Shown here piece after piece: positions 1-11,984 of a stretch of 64,000 nucleotides of DNA (positions are counted from its first letter, which is position 1; every line of letters starts with the position of its first letter). Location: NCBI RefSeq assembly GCF_905171775.1, contig NC_053492.1, forward strand, positions 55,089,004-55,153,003, written 5' to 3'. Below the pieces are notes generated by a model, which was not told where the DNA came from, ran no database searches, and saw only the letters and a program-made list of their open reading frames with translations. The stretch is from Rana temporaria (taxonomy: Eukaryota; Chordata; Amphibia; Anura; Ranidae). Position numbers and translations under genes: made by a program.

Positions 1-839
1 AATCTCACAATATCTCACGAGATTACAGGCAGTCCACCCACTTTACACAGATCTCGGCTGTTTTCAGAGAAAAAACTTCACCTCTTGTTCACCATCTGAG
101 AACTGAAGTTCTCAGTTTATTAAACCGGCTGCAGAGGAGATAATTCTCCTCATGAGAACTGCCGTGAACTGCTGTGAACTGAGCGGAGAAAAAACTTCAA
201 GTTTATTAAACGGACACCTCAGTTGTCAATTCGCCAAATGTCATTGGTTCAACAGACAAATGGCCACATGCGCTATCTGACATCATGGGTGATCAATGTC
301 TGTTTTGTGGAGCAAACCCTTCCTCTCAACTACTTGAGGAGCGAGGAGGGGTTGTACCCACAAAGCACAGACAATAGATATTCTGTGATGGCAGATAGCA
401 CATGTTGGCACACTGTGTGTGCATCTTCAAATTTTGGCTATTGATTATTCCAAAAGTAAAAAGGGTTGGGGGGGGGCGGGGGATGGGCGGGAGGTGTTTC
501 AGTCTTTGACATCGGCCCATCATGTCCAATATTTTTAAAATTAGCTTCGATGACCATCATCCTTTGGCGCATATTGTCCACCCCGTGCTGGCACTCACAA
601 AAGGACATTTGTAACATTCTGTTTCCATGACAACCATCCTTTCCCGCATATTGTCCATCTCTGTGCTGCACTTCCATTACCTGCTGAATAATTATTGCAG
701 CACTTGCAACGCGAAAAATGTGCAAGCACCATCTCATCCCAAAAAAAATAAAAATTGGGCATCAAAACTAAAAATTTTACTCAGGCCTATCTACATATGT
801 TTTGCCATATAAAGCTGGGGGTGACACTGACCTGATGGT
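1..839. other. Unclassified non-coding sequence
   Basis: No open frame here resembles a known protein. The first 220 bases contain two related stretches (a gag-aaaaaacttca core near 67-81 and again near 182-200), which suggests the edge of an unidentified repeat. A G-rich run lies near 466-480. I cannot assign the stretch to a family. Confidence 0.4.
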
Positions 840-1110
840 CTGCTCATTCCACCTCCACAACTTCGCCATCTTCAATCACTCCACCTTCTTCCACCACTTC
901 ACCCTCATCTTCCACGACTCCTCCTTCTTCAACCACTTCCCCCACATCATCGACTCCTCCTTCATCTTCCAGAACTGCTTCATCCATCAATCCACCTTCT
1001 TGCAAATCGCCAGAATTCTTCTTCCTCAACTTCCCCTTCATCTTCGATAAATTCTAAATCCAAAATGACTTCTTCTCCTTCTCCTTCCACATCCTCCTCC
1101 ACATGGCGAG
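840..1110. repeat. Low-complexity pyrimidine-rich tract
   Basis: The plus strand is dominated by short C/T blocks such as cttc, cacc and tcctcc, repeated imperfectly for about 200 bases. The minus strand reads as glutamate/glycine/valine-rich peptide. Acidic tails of this kind occur in transposon accessory proteins, and a Myb-like Harbinger remnant lies about 600 bases upstream on the same strand, so this could be its decayed acidic region. No continuous frame links the two, so I treat it as low complexity. Confidence 0.5.
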
Positions 1111-1689
1111 ATGGACGATTTTGGCCGTGTCTGGGCCCTCTCTGCCTCCTCCAAATGCTGGCGTCCTTCTTTACCCTAAATAACACAAACCAAAAAGGTA
1201 TACTCATCAGCACACAGATATTGGAGAGCAGAAATTCGCATACATTGCTTAGAAGAGGCATTATTTATTTATTTTTTTCTTCTTTCACCAAACCTACATT
1301 TTGACAGACTTCTAGGCCAAGCTCGTATCCTGTCCCTTTATTGCGAAGTGACACACATGGATGTCCCTCCCTAAACTTTCTTTCTGGAGACCCTACCAAA
1401 AAAATTCACATTTATTTGGGAGACACAGGTGCTCTGCATTCCAAATGTGAAAACATCTGCTTTCTGAGCACTGTTGAGAATGATTCCTGTTTGCCTTTCA
1501 CATTCTCTTAATTGATTTGGCAGAACTAGCTTTTTACACGATGTTTGCAAACAAAGTTTTTGGCCAGTGAGCCATTTCCAGGTGTGTTGTTCCTGGAATA
1601 ATTTCTGAGAAACTATGTGATGTTACGCGGTTTACTAAGAACAATAGTTGCAAAAGGTAGGTATTTACGTTAAACATATAAAATTTCAA

Positions 1690-2075
1690 CATGTCTTCTA
1701 AAGTACAAGCAGGCCAAGAGGCAGATGTCGAAATATACATTCAACACATTCTTGCAGACAATCCCCCGCCCCCCAAAAAAAAACGTACTTTTTCCGCAGA
1801 ATTTTAAGGATCTTCTTCATCTGATGTGGCTCCCGCAATTTTAAGTCGGACCAGCGTTTCCTGAGCTGTTCTTTGGACCTGGTGACACCAAACATCTCCT
1901 GAATTCCTCCTCGCCACCTTGTCCATAATGTGTGCCTTTCGGCGGTTAGGGGTCTTGTATGGCCCTAATTCACCATCATAGTCCTTCCTCCGCATGAATG
2001 AAACTAACTCCACCATTTAGTCGAACCCCATATTAGTGGCTTTGTATCTTTTTTGCCTGGATCGAGACGTCCCTG
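1690..2075 (-). pseudogene. Harbinger Myb/SANT-like accessory protein remnant
   Basis: Two overlapping minus-strand frames together resemble the Myb/SANT-like DNA-binding protein that accompanies the transposase in vertebrate PIF/Harbinger transposons. The upstream part carries the YDGELGPYKTPNRRKAHIM segment and the downstream part carries EQLRKRWSDLK. A frame change near 1870 separates them, so the gene is broken. A second fragment with the same two blocks is at 43795-44065, also on the minus strand, which supports one shared family rather than chance. In living elements this protein binds the transposon ends and helps bring transposase to DNA. No DDE transposase is visible beside it. The family assignment is by recognition, not by search. 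Confidence 0.6.
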
Positions 2076-2200
2076 CCTCTGTCGTCCCTTCACTTGCGGC
2101 CTGAGAGCTTCGTGCCCGCTCGTGTGACATCACCCTCTTTCCTTCCCACAGAGATTATGGGGCGTTGGAAAAGAGGAAATGTTCCGCCATGGGCGGAGAC

Positions 2201-2432
2201 GAGGGCGGCGTTTACATACATACGCGGAGTGTAGAGAATGCAAACAACGTGTTTACGTAGGTTACGCGGAGACTATTAGAGCGGATTCCAGACATAACAC
2301 AGTTAAACGATATATTTCCGTAACACATTGATTAGGGGCATGGCAAAGTGACGAGGGCGGCGTTTCATACATACGTGGAGTGTAAAAAAGGCAAACGACG
2401 TGTGATTACGTAGGGTTACACGTAATTAGTCG
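2201..2432. repeat. Diverged direct duplication, about 80-bp unit
   Basis: The segment 2201-2281 (starting gacgagggcggcgttt) recurs at 2351-2432 with the same order of blocks: catacatacg, ggagtgta, gcaaac and acgtagg. The copies are offset by 150 bp and differ by several substitutions and small indels. It lies just upstream of the Harbinger Myb-like remnant and could be subterminal repeats of that element. Confidence 0.7.
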
Positions 2433-2547
2433 AGCGTGAGAATCGAGGAGCTAGAGAGACGAAGGTAAGGAATTTCAACATAGGATCAGCATAGGCCTAG
2501 AAAATGGAGACCCATGGGATGGGGGTTTGGTCTGTTGTTTGCACCCT

Positions 2548-3052
2548 TTTAAAGGGGTTGTAAAGACAAAAATATTTTCCCTCTTAAATTAAAGTCTGAC
2601 AGTAGCTGATAAAGTAAAAGTAATGTTTTGCATTATAACTAGTTTGATACCTGTTGAAATCGAGCTGTTTTATTAATCTCCCGTCACTCCTGAATCATTA
2701 TTCTCACTGACTTCCTGGTTTGCGGTGCACATTCATTCTTGCTACATCAAGGCCTAATGGGAACTACAATTCCCATTAGGCTTAGTCTCCATGCCTGTGA
2801 GGGATAAGAGCGCATCTTCACGCAGGGCTGTAGTCATAGGGAGGGGGTGAGCACATTCTGCTTTCCACCATGCAAAACGGCTCAGATGCTGGTGGAAAGC
2901 AAGAAGAGGAGAGACAGAAATGGCATTTTCAAACCTGGATTACTGTATTTTGGAGGTCCAAAAGGAAAAACGAGGTAAGTGATATTTAAGTGCTCTAGGT
3001 TACAGCAATCAGTTGATCTAATAAAAAACGAACCTTTAGTGTTTCCTTTAAG
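2548..3052. mobile_element. MITE-like element with TTAAAGG ends
   Basis: The left edge reads tttaaaggggttgtaaag and the right edge is the near complement ctttagtgtttcctttaag, giving short imperfect terminal inverted repeats. There is no coding capacity. The interior has a palindrome at about 2750-2781 built on cctaatgggaa and its complement. The TTAA-containing ends suggest a piggyBac-type non-autonomous element, but a clear target duplication is not visible. Confidence 0.55.
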
Positions 3053-3545
3053 CTATTATTTCTCTTGGGTAACACAAGGTATTTTCGTATCCAAATGCTT
3101 TTGGACACATCACAAAATATAGATAGGAACAATGCTCTACCTCATTAAAATTTTGGAATGGTGTATTCAGATCATGCCAAGTATGGTTCTGTGTTGGTTG
3201 GGACAGAGGTCATTAGGAAGTGTCCTTTTAATGTCATCAATGCTGAGTGCAGATATCTACACATGAACGAGTGCCTAATGAATGCTCTCATTTGTAATAA
3301 TTGGGTAATGGTTTCTAGATTCCACTTATTTATAGCAATGTAACCAAAGGGGCTGCATGTACAAAATCACTTTTTGGGACAACCAATGGGGAAAAGCGTC
3401 CAGATTTTTTGAAACAGGAGACAGTGTTTGTATTTTAATCTAGGTCCATAAATTTGGAGACACATTCTATCAATGTCAAACGCTGAGCCTTTTTAAGAAT
3501 CTTGTTTTTTTAGTTATTTATGTTTTTTAATCTAGACTAAAACTA
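3053..3545. other. Unclassified non-coding sequence
   Basis: An open frame at 3158-3343 (61 codons) matches nothing I recognise and has no supporting context. I see no repeat structure. Confidence 0.35.
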
Positions 3546-4880
3546 AGATCAATTCAAAAGGCCAAGCAATGGACCTACTTCAAAACCCAGGAAGTTATCC
3601 AGAACTTGCTGGATAAATTCAGAGAGATCCCATCCTGTGGGATTCTAAGCAACCAAATTATTGCAATAAAGATTTACGTAGCGGGCAGCACTTGAAGAGC
3701 TAGCAAACTACATGAGTACATGGGTGCCAGAATGCACTGCAACATGGTGAAGGATAAAACTTGCCAACCTCAGGGGCACATATAGAAGAGCGTACAAAGC
3801 TCACCAATTAAAAAAATTCTGGAGCAGCAGCAAGACAACCAAAGGAGCCCAAGCTGTGGTATTACAAAACAGATGTCTTTTTTTGCGGGATCAACTGGAT
3901 GGCAGGAAATCGATGTCAAGTCTGACTCCCATCCTTCCCTCCACGATACCTTCCCAGCGGGACCTTCCCCAGATGACCACAGCCCTGCAGAGTCGAAGAA
4001 GAGGACCTGGCTGAAAGAGAGGCAGTCTGCGACTCTTCACTGATATGACCAAATATTTCTGGGCTAAATAATTATTGTTGGATTATTGACTTGATGTTTG
4101 TAAAATAAAAGCCAAGCTGGGAAAAATATAAAAAATTGTGGCGAACAAATAGGTGTCAGGGATGACAACTGCAGGGGTCAGAAGGAGAGTCTGTTCAAGT
4201 TAAAATGAACCAAAACAATATAAAATCAATCATGAAAATGTGTGTGATTTGATTGGGAAAAATAATAAAACATGTCCCTTTTTTTGTACACAGGAAGAAG
4301 AGACCAGCCAGGAGGTGGGCAGATCCTCCAGTCACTGTCAGCCAGGCCGAAGGGGTCAGTGGCAGCCAGGAGGAGGCCGGGCCAAGTGGCGTACAGCAGG
4401 TCCCCCCCCGCCCAGGACAACCACCACCAGCCAGGCTCCTCCCCTCCAGATGAGGGCGCACCAGGCCGAAGGAGGCACTTGAGGCTTGTTGAGGAAGTGA
4501 GCCTCCGTATGATCCAGGAGGCCAGTGCCATCATGAGGGCCCCCCCTCAACCCCACAGAGGCCTACAGTGCCTCCGTGGCTCACGATCTTAATCAAGGGG
4601 GGGGGAGGAGTAGAGGAGACTGGCAAAGGGCCTGATCAATCAGGTCCTATGGTGGATGGGAGAGGGACCTGCTGACCACAGACACTGGCTATGTGACCCG
4701 GCCCGGCTTGCTGAACACCATCCTCCTGCTGCCACATCATCCCCACCTGCAAGGGGGCCGTGTACGGGTCCGTGGATGATCCGCTGGAGGGCAGATGGAG
4801 GGAAGGCTGGAAAGAGGAGGAAACGTTGATTTCCCTGCCTTCCATTTGATTCCCCACTAAAGACATCTTGTTTGGACTAC
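3546..4880 (+). pseudogene. Harbinger MADF-like accessory protein remnant
   Basis: Shifting plus-strand frames resemble the MADF-type accessory protein linked to vertebrate Harbinger transposons. Around 3590-3640 there is a block like the MADF start (FREIPSC), and around 3870-3930 one like FLRDQ followed by GRKSMSSL, diverged. The second half (about 4290-4575) is a Gln/Glu/Pro-rich tail ending in the frame RHLRLVEEVSLRMIQEASA. A pyrimidine tract followed by tacacag just before gaagaagag (near 4291) looks like a splice acceptor, so an intron may lie between the parts. Stops and frame changes make it a pseudogene. It could belong with the Myb-like remnant upstream although the two face opposite ways. 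The MADF assignment is inference. Confidence 0.5.
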
Positions 4881-5498
4881 CACAGTTTGGGTTCCTTTGG
4901 TTATGTGCTGCTGCTTCAGATTTTTTTTGTTGGGTGCCTCCTGAGGTTTGCTAGTTTATCCTTCATCATGTTGAAAGATGCAAGTTTGCATGTATTTTTG
5001 CTACTGTTCAAGTGCTGCCGTTCTGTTGTTTTATTTTTTATTTGCTTTGCCAATATAAATGGCTTTTTGCTTATTTTGAAAACTTTTCTATTGTTTGTTA
5101 TACTGTGGGGATTATTAGGCATCAAACATTAAAAACAAATACAATGGGTCATTTACAAAAGACACAAACTCCTTGGGGGGGGGTGTGAACATTTGGTGTG
5201 CCAACATGGGAAACAATTTTAATCAAAAAAATATATATATTCAAAAATTTACAAAAATAAAAAATAACAAGTACCAAAATGAAAAAAATGGTGACATAAC
5301 TAGAAACAACCCAAAAAATAGAAAAAACTAACATTAACTAAAAAATAAAAAAATGGAAAAGTTCATGTGGAGGGACCACCAAAAAAAAAAGCCACGTCTG
5401 GGCTAGAAAACATTTCAAAATATTACATCACAAGCAACAAATGTCACATTTCAGTATGGGACAACTCAGTTGAAATTGCATCAGCAAGAGAACGGTTT
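4881..5498. other. AT-rich non-coding sequence
   Basis: T-rich then A-rich sequence with short homopolymers, including a run of nine G near 5175. No gene or recognisable element. Confidence 0.4.
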
Positions 5499-5585
5499 TA
5501 TTCTAGCAAGAGAACAATGAATAAAACGACGCAATAAACTGTTGTTTATTGCGTCGTTTTTCTTCATTGTTCTCTTGCTAGAATA
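5499..5585. repeat. Long hairpin with about 41-bp arms
   Basis: The arm at 5499-5539 (tattctagcaagagaac onward) is nearly the exact complement of 5544-5585, with a 4-base loop and one or two mismatches or indels. It forms the left edge of the MITE-like segment that follows. Confidence 0.85.
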
Positions 5586-5921
5586 AATCTTTGAAATGAC
5601 GAATGTGTCATATGCCAAAGAAACGCGAGTTTTACCTGAACGAGCGCTCCCGCCCCTCATTTTGTCTGAGCATGCGCATGTTTTTTGTACGCTGCTTTTG
5701 TGTACTGACGACCGAACATGTCCGAGCGGACAGGATTCCAGCGGCTTTTTTAAAAGAAAGTCCAGGAATATTTGTCCGCTGGGGTAAAGGCCCGGCGGGG
5801 CAAATGTTTGCTGGAATTCTGTCCCTCGGTACCATACACACAACCGAACATGTATCTGAAACTGGCTCGCGACCAGTTTCAGCAGACATGTTTGGGTCGT
5901 GTGTACGGGGCCTTAGATATG
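5586..5921. mobile_element. MITE-like non-autonomous DNA element, right half
   Basis: GC-richer than its surroundings and non-coding. The right end reads tcgtgtgtacggggcctta, a terminus recurring in frog MITEs; a related end, tttgtacgaggctt, closes the insertion at 35108-35512. A matching left terminus is not seen, so the left side is either the hairpin at 5499-5585 or truncated. Family assignment is by recognition. Confidence 0.5.
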
Positions 5922-6480
5922 TCCCCAATGAGTTGACTCTTTATATATTAAATCTAGTCTTAACACTCTAACATTAAAGTTTGCATGTCGTTTACCATCT
6001 CTTACCACAATATTCTGTTGCCTTCTTTGCTGTTGGTATGTAAACAGCAAAGATGCAATACATAAAATAATGCTAAAATAAATGCATTTTTCTTCTAAAT
6101 AAAACGTTCCCTTTATTATTGTTCCTTATAATTTATTTTCATTGAATTTTTCTTTTTATATTTATTATTTATATTTATTCCTATTATTCTCTTATTTCTT
6201 GTCCCTATTTGCTTATCCTTACAGTGTTTTGGGAATATGATCAAATTGATAATATATAATGATTGAATTAATTATTAATTCTATCATCAGATGCAAATGA
6301 TAATTCAAAACTATGTTTTGTTCTTGTTATCAATAACCCCCTTCTCTCTCCTTGCTTATTTTTTTCCTTTTCCAATCTTTTTTCATTTCTTTACTTACTG
6401 AATTTTTTGTGCATAGAAATGATAATAGTAAACAAATCGAATATATCACAAGAGAAAACCATAAAAACCTATTACCATGG
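5922..6480. other. AT-rich non-coding sequence
   Basis: Very AT-rich with poly-pyrimidine stretches near 6320-6400. No gene or repeat boundary visible. Confidence 0.4.
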
Positions 6481-7790
6481 CTACTATAACGTCCGTTGTA
6501 TCATGCATGAATAACAGCGTCAGTTCATTATCGCACGGTTACAGCAACAGCTGATGCCTGTGTATATAAACACCCATCAGCTGATACAAAATCACGTCTG
6601 AGAAAAAGCTACGCCATTGGGTACGGCAAAACCCGTCAACGTCACCATTCGATGCTTGTCACGTGACTTCACCAGCGTGTGATTGAGATCGATACGGAGG
6701 AGCCGTATTCGGCAGTGTGAGTAAGAACCCTCTTATTGGACACAGAAACCAACTCCATTGCATCTCCATTGCTAAGAACCTGCATGAAACGGCACACTGC
6801 CGCGGGGTGAGCCTTTGTAATATTACCTGAACCGGCTCCTCATATCCCTGAATACATGCGTCCTGCTGCACTGAAGCTGTAATCACCTCAAAGGTCTGTA
6901 CTTTAATTTCTATGAATAGAATGAATTTGTATAGTCCCTGGATCTGCACAGACGATTTACTAAACTGAACTTTGTATTTGTCTTGCCCCAACATCATTAC
7001 CAGGAGACGGATACATCTGTGCACTGTAGGACCTTCTTACAATATAGCCATTATCGAGCAGCACCAAACAGTCTTGCTACTTAGCAAAATAATTACGTTC
7101 TTATCGCACTGTGTTGTGCTAATATGGCTATTAATTTGGTCAGTATCCAATAACCAATGAAATACCCAATTTGAATGAATCACATCATCTTGGAAATTGC
7201 ACAGACGATCTACTGTGCTGTATTTTGCATTGCATTAACCAAATACTATCATTGGGGAAACGATACATCTGCGCACTATTAAAGACAAGCTAGTAACAAC
7301 GCCTTCTTAACCAGTGTTAAACAGCTTTTCAGTAATAATCACGTTTATATACAAAAGAGGTTGGGAAACACTGAAAGGACTTATATGAAATATTCCTCAA
7401 TCCCCTGTTTATGTGAAACACTCTGAATGATTGAACTTTGATCGTTTCTTTACCAATACCAGGTGTCACTTGTTTAAACATCAATGGACGACATGGAATT
7501 AATTAATTAATATCTGCCCCTAACCATATTCCACACTATAAATTTTTCTAGTCCCCAATTGGATATTAAAAAGTGCCAACAACTGATGACTGACGTCTGG
7601 ACAGTGTTATGAATTTTGTTTGTCAATTGTATGTCTTGTACGTTATATATGTTCATGGTAAAACATCCACTATTGATTCCATTTTTTAGATTGCATTATG
7701 TCTTTTTGCACCAATCCTTTTGATATTATATTTAATATACATTTTGATATTTAATAAATGAGTTTGTATTCAAAAAGGATTTGATCATTA
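6481..7790. other. Unclassified non-coding segment with an internal diverged repeat
   Basis: The blocks gcacagacgat, an intervening AT-rich part and gatacatctg(t/c)gcact occur at about 6946-7025 and again at about 7199-7280, suggesting an old duplication with a roughly 254-bp period. A small palindrome (cagctgatg / catcagctg) is at 6550-6585. The arrangement recalls the non-coding terminal regions of Penelope-like elements, but no coding part adjoins it, so the class stays open. Confidence 0.4.
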
Positions 7791-9460
7791 CAGTGCGGCC
7801 CACAGTAACCGCCTTTAATTCATGACCACATCTGAAGCCAGTTTCTGCTTACTCAATCTTTCTTTTCTTTTTAATTTTGATATATGCGTATTTGGTTACG
7901 GCCACAAACTCATCATTGATGTGCGATCCAATTTATATTTCCACCAACTAATGGTTAAAACTTGCGTCCTCCCTATACCCCCATTCCCCTCAATTCCTAT
8001 ATTGTTTAGTGGTAGCCATAAGAGTTGCTGAGATGAGTTAGTATTGTGAGGTTGTCGATGCAATGGGTGTCGGAGGAAGATAAGGACAGTATGTTTTTGG
8101 GAAGGTGGCTGAGAAGAGGAGAAAATGTGGAGGGTGATTGGGTGCATGAAAAGAAATAGGATGCCTGGTAAGGATGGATTTAAACATTTAGTTCTTCTGT
8201 AAGGTGTGGGAGATGATGACAGGTGTCCTATGTGTGTTTGCATTGGGTGAAATGCTTGTGGGCGGGGGGTATTACTCATCCATAAAAGGGTAACAAGTAG
8301 GACAACAGGAATTGGTGCCAGTTAGGCTGTTGAATGTGGACACACATTGGTGACGGACCATTTCAAGCTTGTAGTCAGTAGCGTGATAGCGAAACGGCAG
8401 GTGTGTGTAGTTCCAATCTTCCCGATTTCTGACAATATGTTATTTCTGGGAAAGTCATGTATTAGGAGTGAGAGTATGAACAGTTTGGATCATGATACAC
8501 ATTGTGTTTTGAATACAGTTTCTCTAGCAGCCTGTCATTGTGTACATGTGGCAGGTGAGATAGCAAATCTGCACCACCAGGGCTCTCATCCTGTATGCAG
8601 GCAGAAAAGAGGAAGAGTTAAGTAAAATGCATGCATGAAGTCAGAGCTAGGGGCAAGGTGGGACCCCATACTGTTACTGAGAGTGAGGTAGCGGTGATAC
8701 GCTGGACAGTTTGAGAGGGCATTGGCTCTGTGTGACCCTCATAAAATTCACAAGTAACCATGGTGGAGCTTAATACATCAACACAGCTTACTAGAATTTA
8801 TTCATGTTTTGTTCATCTTCTGGGTCATGAGAGTGGCTCAAAGAGTATCCAATGTGTATGGCTGTGACCCCTGTAATAAGTGCCTAGCATAGCCTAGAAG
8901 AACCTACCCCCGGATGTAGGCCTCTCATTTGCTTGGTGCTCAATGAGGAGGGAAACATGAGGGTGATATGACCACCCTACCCATAACATGTGGGCAAGAT
9001 CTTAAGAGGTCCCATGCATGGGTTGTCCCACAATGCTATTTTTTTTGCCCTTGGGGCTGTGGGAGGGACTGGAGGGTGGGAAGTAAAAAAGAACTGAAGG
9101 CTTGGATTGAAGGGGAGGTTTCCACAAATATCAATTTCTTAATTGAAAAGGAGTGTCTGGTGATTTGAAGGAGCATGAAGATGAAAAGGGGTTACTGCCA
9201 AAAAGAAATATTCCTGACTGGCATGTATGAATTGTCTTTATACCATGCAATTCTTAAAGAGCCAGGACTTGGTTAGATAGAGGAGTGTCCCATGGGAAGG
9301 CTGGTGGTGGGGGTGGACATTTATCTTTCGCTTCTTGGATGTGGTTTCCACCAACGGTTGTCTTGAGAAGACTGAGGATTGTGGAGAGGGTGTTGGGAAT
9401 AGAGGGAGCAGTGATGCTGAAATGAGTTGACAAAGTAGTGCTAGGAAAGGCTGGATCTTC
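7791..9460. other. Apparently unique non-coding sequence
   Basis: The open frames here (the longest about 127 codons at 7896-8279 on the minus strand) show no recognisable domain. No repeats, inverted termini or microsatellites are seen. It may be ancestral non-repetitive DNA or decayed repeats. Confidence 0.4.
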
Positions 9461-9461
9461 T

Positions 9462-9830
9462 GTTATTTTTAAAGGGCAACTCCACTTTCACAGCAAAAGT
9501 CATATTGTTATTACAAATACCTTTCCGTTTCCATCTGCAGCTCTGTAATTTTCTGTAAAATTGCTATATTGGGCAACCTGGAGGTATTCTGTACACAGAA
9601 TGAACAAACACCCTCCAGAAAATTTCCTGCTTTTGTGTGATTGGCTTACTCATTTCCCAGAAGTCTACACTAGATACAAGTCAGATATCAGGGCATTGCC
9701 TGCAACACAAAATTTAATTTTTTATGAGATCCTGCCAATAGGAAAACACGTCTAAAGAAATGCAGATGCGGCAATTTTCCTTATTAAAGCTCTGCAGGTG
9801 CAGCAGCCGATTCATAATTATGAAACCACT
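9462..9830. mobile_element. Possible MITE with TTTAAAGGGCAACTCCACTTT left end
   Basis: The left edge near 9468 (tttaaagggcaactccac) matches in style the elements at 17211 and 23140, which begin ttaaagtggagttccacc and ttaaagcggatgtgcc. The right end is not clear. There is no coding content. Confidence 0.4.
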
Positions 9831-10265
9831 CACATAAGATTAACTTTCCACATGGACACTGATGGTCATGTGTACTGGGCTCATGAATAGCTGTTTACAT
9901 TCAGCCATTACATTTTTTCATTAGCTTTTCTGTTTTAAAACAAGGGATCCAGTAGCTCTGATTCCGTCCTCCCCCTCCTTCCTTCACTTCATACAATACA
10001 CAATTGTTAACTGAGGCCATATTAACTCATTGATCAGACAGACGTTTCCATTACCCAATCCACAATTTACGTCTAGAAACCCTAAATAAACTGTCACCCA
10101 TGAAAGCTGAGCAATCCAGTAAACAGATACTGTAAATAGCCGAGGCCAATACACTTTCCTGGAGACAGGTTAGCAGTTATATCTCTGAAACCTTAGCATA
10201 TTTCATAACACAATAGCACAGCCCATCTAGTTCAACCAATAATAAAAAATGTTTAATAAAAAAAA

Positions 10266-10268
<3 letters not shown>
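9831..10268. other. Unclassified non-coding sequence
   Basis: No gene or clear repeat is visible up to the following microsatellite. Confidence 0.35.

Positions 10269-10312
<44 letters not shown>
10269..10312. repeat. (TA)n microsatellite
   Basis: About 22 uninterrupted TA units follow an A-rich stretch. Confidence 0.95.
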
Positions 10313-10314
<2 letters not shown>

Positions 10315-11322
10315 CACCCCCTTACTTTCAGTATGGGCACTACACTAAAGTTTGTGGGGAATGGGAGAGTTACCTTGCTCCCATTCACCATTTGTTCAAA
10401 TTGTGGGACTTCTGTCATTCCAGAAATGTCCACTGGGTCAGTCTGTGGTCCAGGGATGCAATGTCATCCCTGGCCAGCAGTTGGCGCCAGAGGGGTTCTG
10501 GTAGAGTAAGTTTCTCCAGCAGCCAGAGGAGTTTTTACCTTGCGGGGCGTGCTGGAGAGGAGTATATCTGTGACAGATGTCATGTGTTCTAAAATCTTCA
10601 GGGTGCGCACATCCATGGACCCCGCCGGCGTGGCCTACCTGGCCATGATTGCAGACTACTTGGGACCTCACCCGGAGGTACCAGGGGACCCCAGCGACTT
10701 GCTGGGTTCCCGATTTCACTGAAAGGATCCCAGGCTGGGTGCCGTTCGATTGGGGAGTCGGTTTGAGGGGGACCCGGAGGCAGGTCGTCCAACAGAGCCT
10801 GAACAAACTAATTGGGGATCTGGTGCCAGAGTACTGACAGGTATGTTTGCTGTTATCTGGTGACCGATGCAGAAATCTACGGGGAGGATTCGCTCCATCT
10901 ATCTAGCTCAGTTACTGTAATTGGCCTGTGGCAGGGGCCTGTGAGAGTGGCCTGTTCCTCCCAGAAATCCTAAGTGGCGTCTCGGCTGCCAGGCCTGTAA
11001 AGAGAGGTCTGTCTGGGGGCACTTTACCCACTCAGTTGGATTGGCAACGAGTTACAAATTGTTACTACGCAGAGCAGTACTGACTGCTCTATTTAATATC
11101 CAGGCCTGATACTGCAAGGTTCTTCCTTTCTCTCTATTTATCAACTTTGTCCTTCCCAATTGATGTTGGCCTGGAAAATTAAGCATTGGAAAAAACCTTT
11201 ATTCACTGTCTGGACCATCGCTCACTGTTTGTCTCTACAATTGCACCCCTAGACAACGCCAGGTTAATTACTAGGCCGATCCCAAATCAAACAGCGGCTC
11301 CTTCGGGGGTAGCGCCACACAC

Positions 11323-11324
<2 letters not shown>
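10313..11324. other. Unclassified, moderately GC-rich non-coding segment between two TA microsatellites
   Basis: Open frames on both strands are short and overlap each other, and none resembles a known protein. It may be an unrecognised non-autonomous element, since TA tracts bound it on both sides. Confidence 0.35.
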
Positions 11325-11378
<54 letters not shown>

Positions 11379-11397
11379 ATATATATATATATATATA
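11325..11397. repeat. (TA)n microsatellite with two interruptions
   Basis: TA repeats interrupted by a single extra T near 11347 and by an AATAAT near 11373. Confidence 0.95.
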
Positions 11398-11867
11398 ACC
11401 GATTGGGGTTATTAGACTCCAGCGATAAGTGCGTTTTCCAGTGAGTACGCCTATCCAGAAACTGAGTTTTTAAGGGCCTGGTAGCCCAATTTTTATTTAA
11501 AAAGTTTACAATTAGCAGCCCACGCAGGGGGGGGGGTTCCACCATTCCTGTATCTTGTCAATTCAACAGTTAGCCTCCTGGCTATTAAACTTTAAGTGAG
11601 CATCTTGCTGCGCAATTTCTGTCCCTCAGAACAGTTTCCTGGAGTCCAAGCTCAAACCTCGCTTTTCTCCAGCCCTTAATGACATCTGCCTCCTGCAAAG
11701 ATGCATCCACTCTCTGACTTCTCTGAGAGAGATTTGCAGTCACCTGACTCACAGCACAGACCTCCTGTCCTGTGGGGTGGGGCCCTAAGCCATGTCAGAT
11801 CAGAACTATATAGCTGGACACACAGCTGTCCAATTAGTGTGTCCTTTTCTCCAGAATTTGGGCGTAA
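11398..11867. other. Unclassified non-coding sequence
   Basis: No coding match. It includes a run of nine G near 11528-11536. Confidence 0.35.
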
Positions 11868-11912
11868 ACCAGTAATTTCTCCACACAGCATAGGGTCCCA
11901 CCCTCAGAATAT

Positions 11913-11984
<72 letters not shown>

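Noticed and set aside
840..1261. Acidic-repeat protein gene on the minus strand
   Set aside because: Overlapping frames over a low-complexity tract, with no start context or domain.
5603..5971. Open frames of about 120 codons on both strands
   Set aside because: They lie within a GC-rich MITE and overlap each other on both strands; chance frames.
6590..6655. Possible third hammerhead motif (ctgagaaaaagc ... ggcaaaacccgtc)
   Set aside because: The core would need several changes (ctgagaa, caaa) and stem I does not pair beyond three or four bases. It may be a very old PLE remnant but is not supportable.
7896..8279. 127-codon minus-strand open frame as a gene
   Set aside because: No recognisable domain, no splice or promoter context, and composition like surrounding non-coding DNA.
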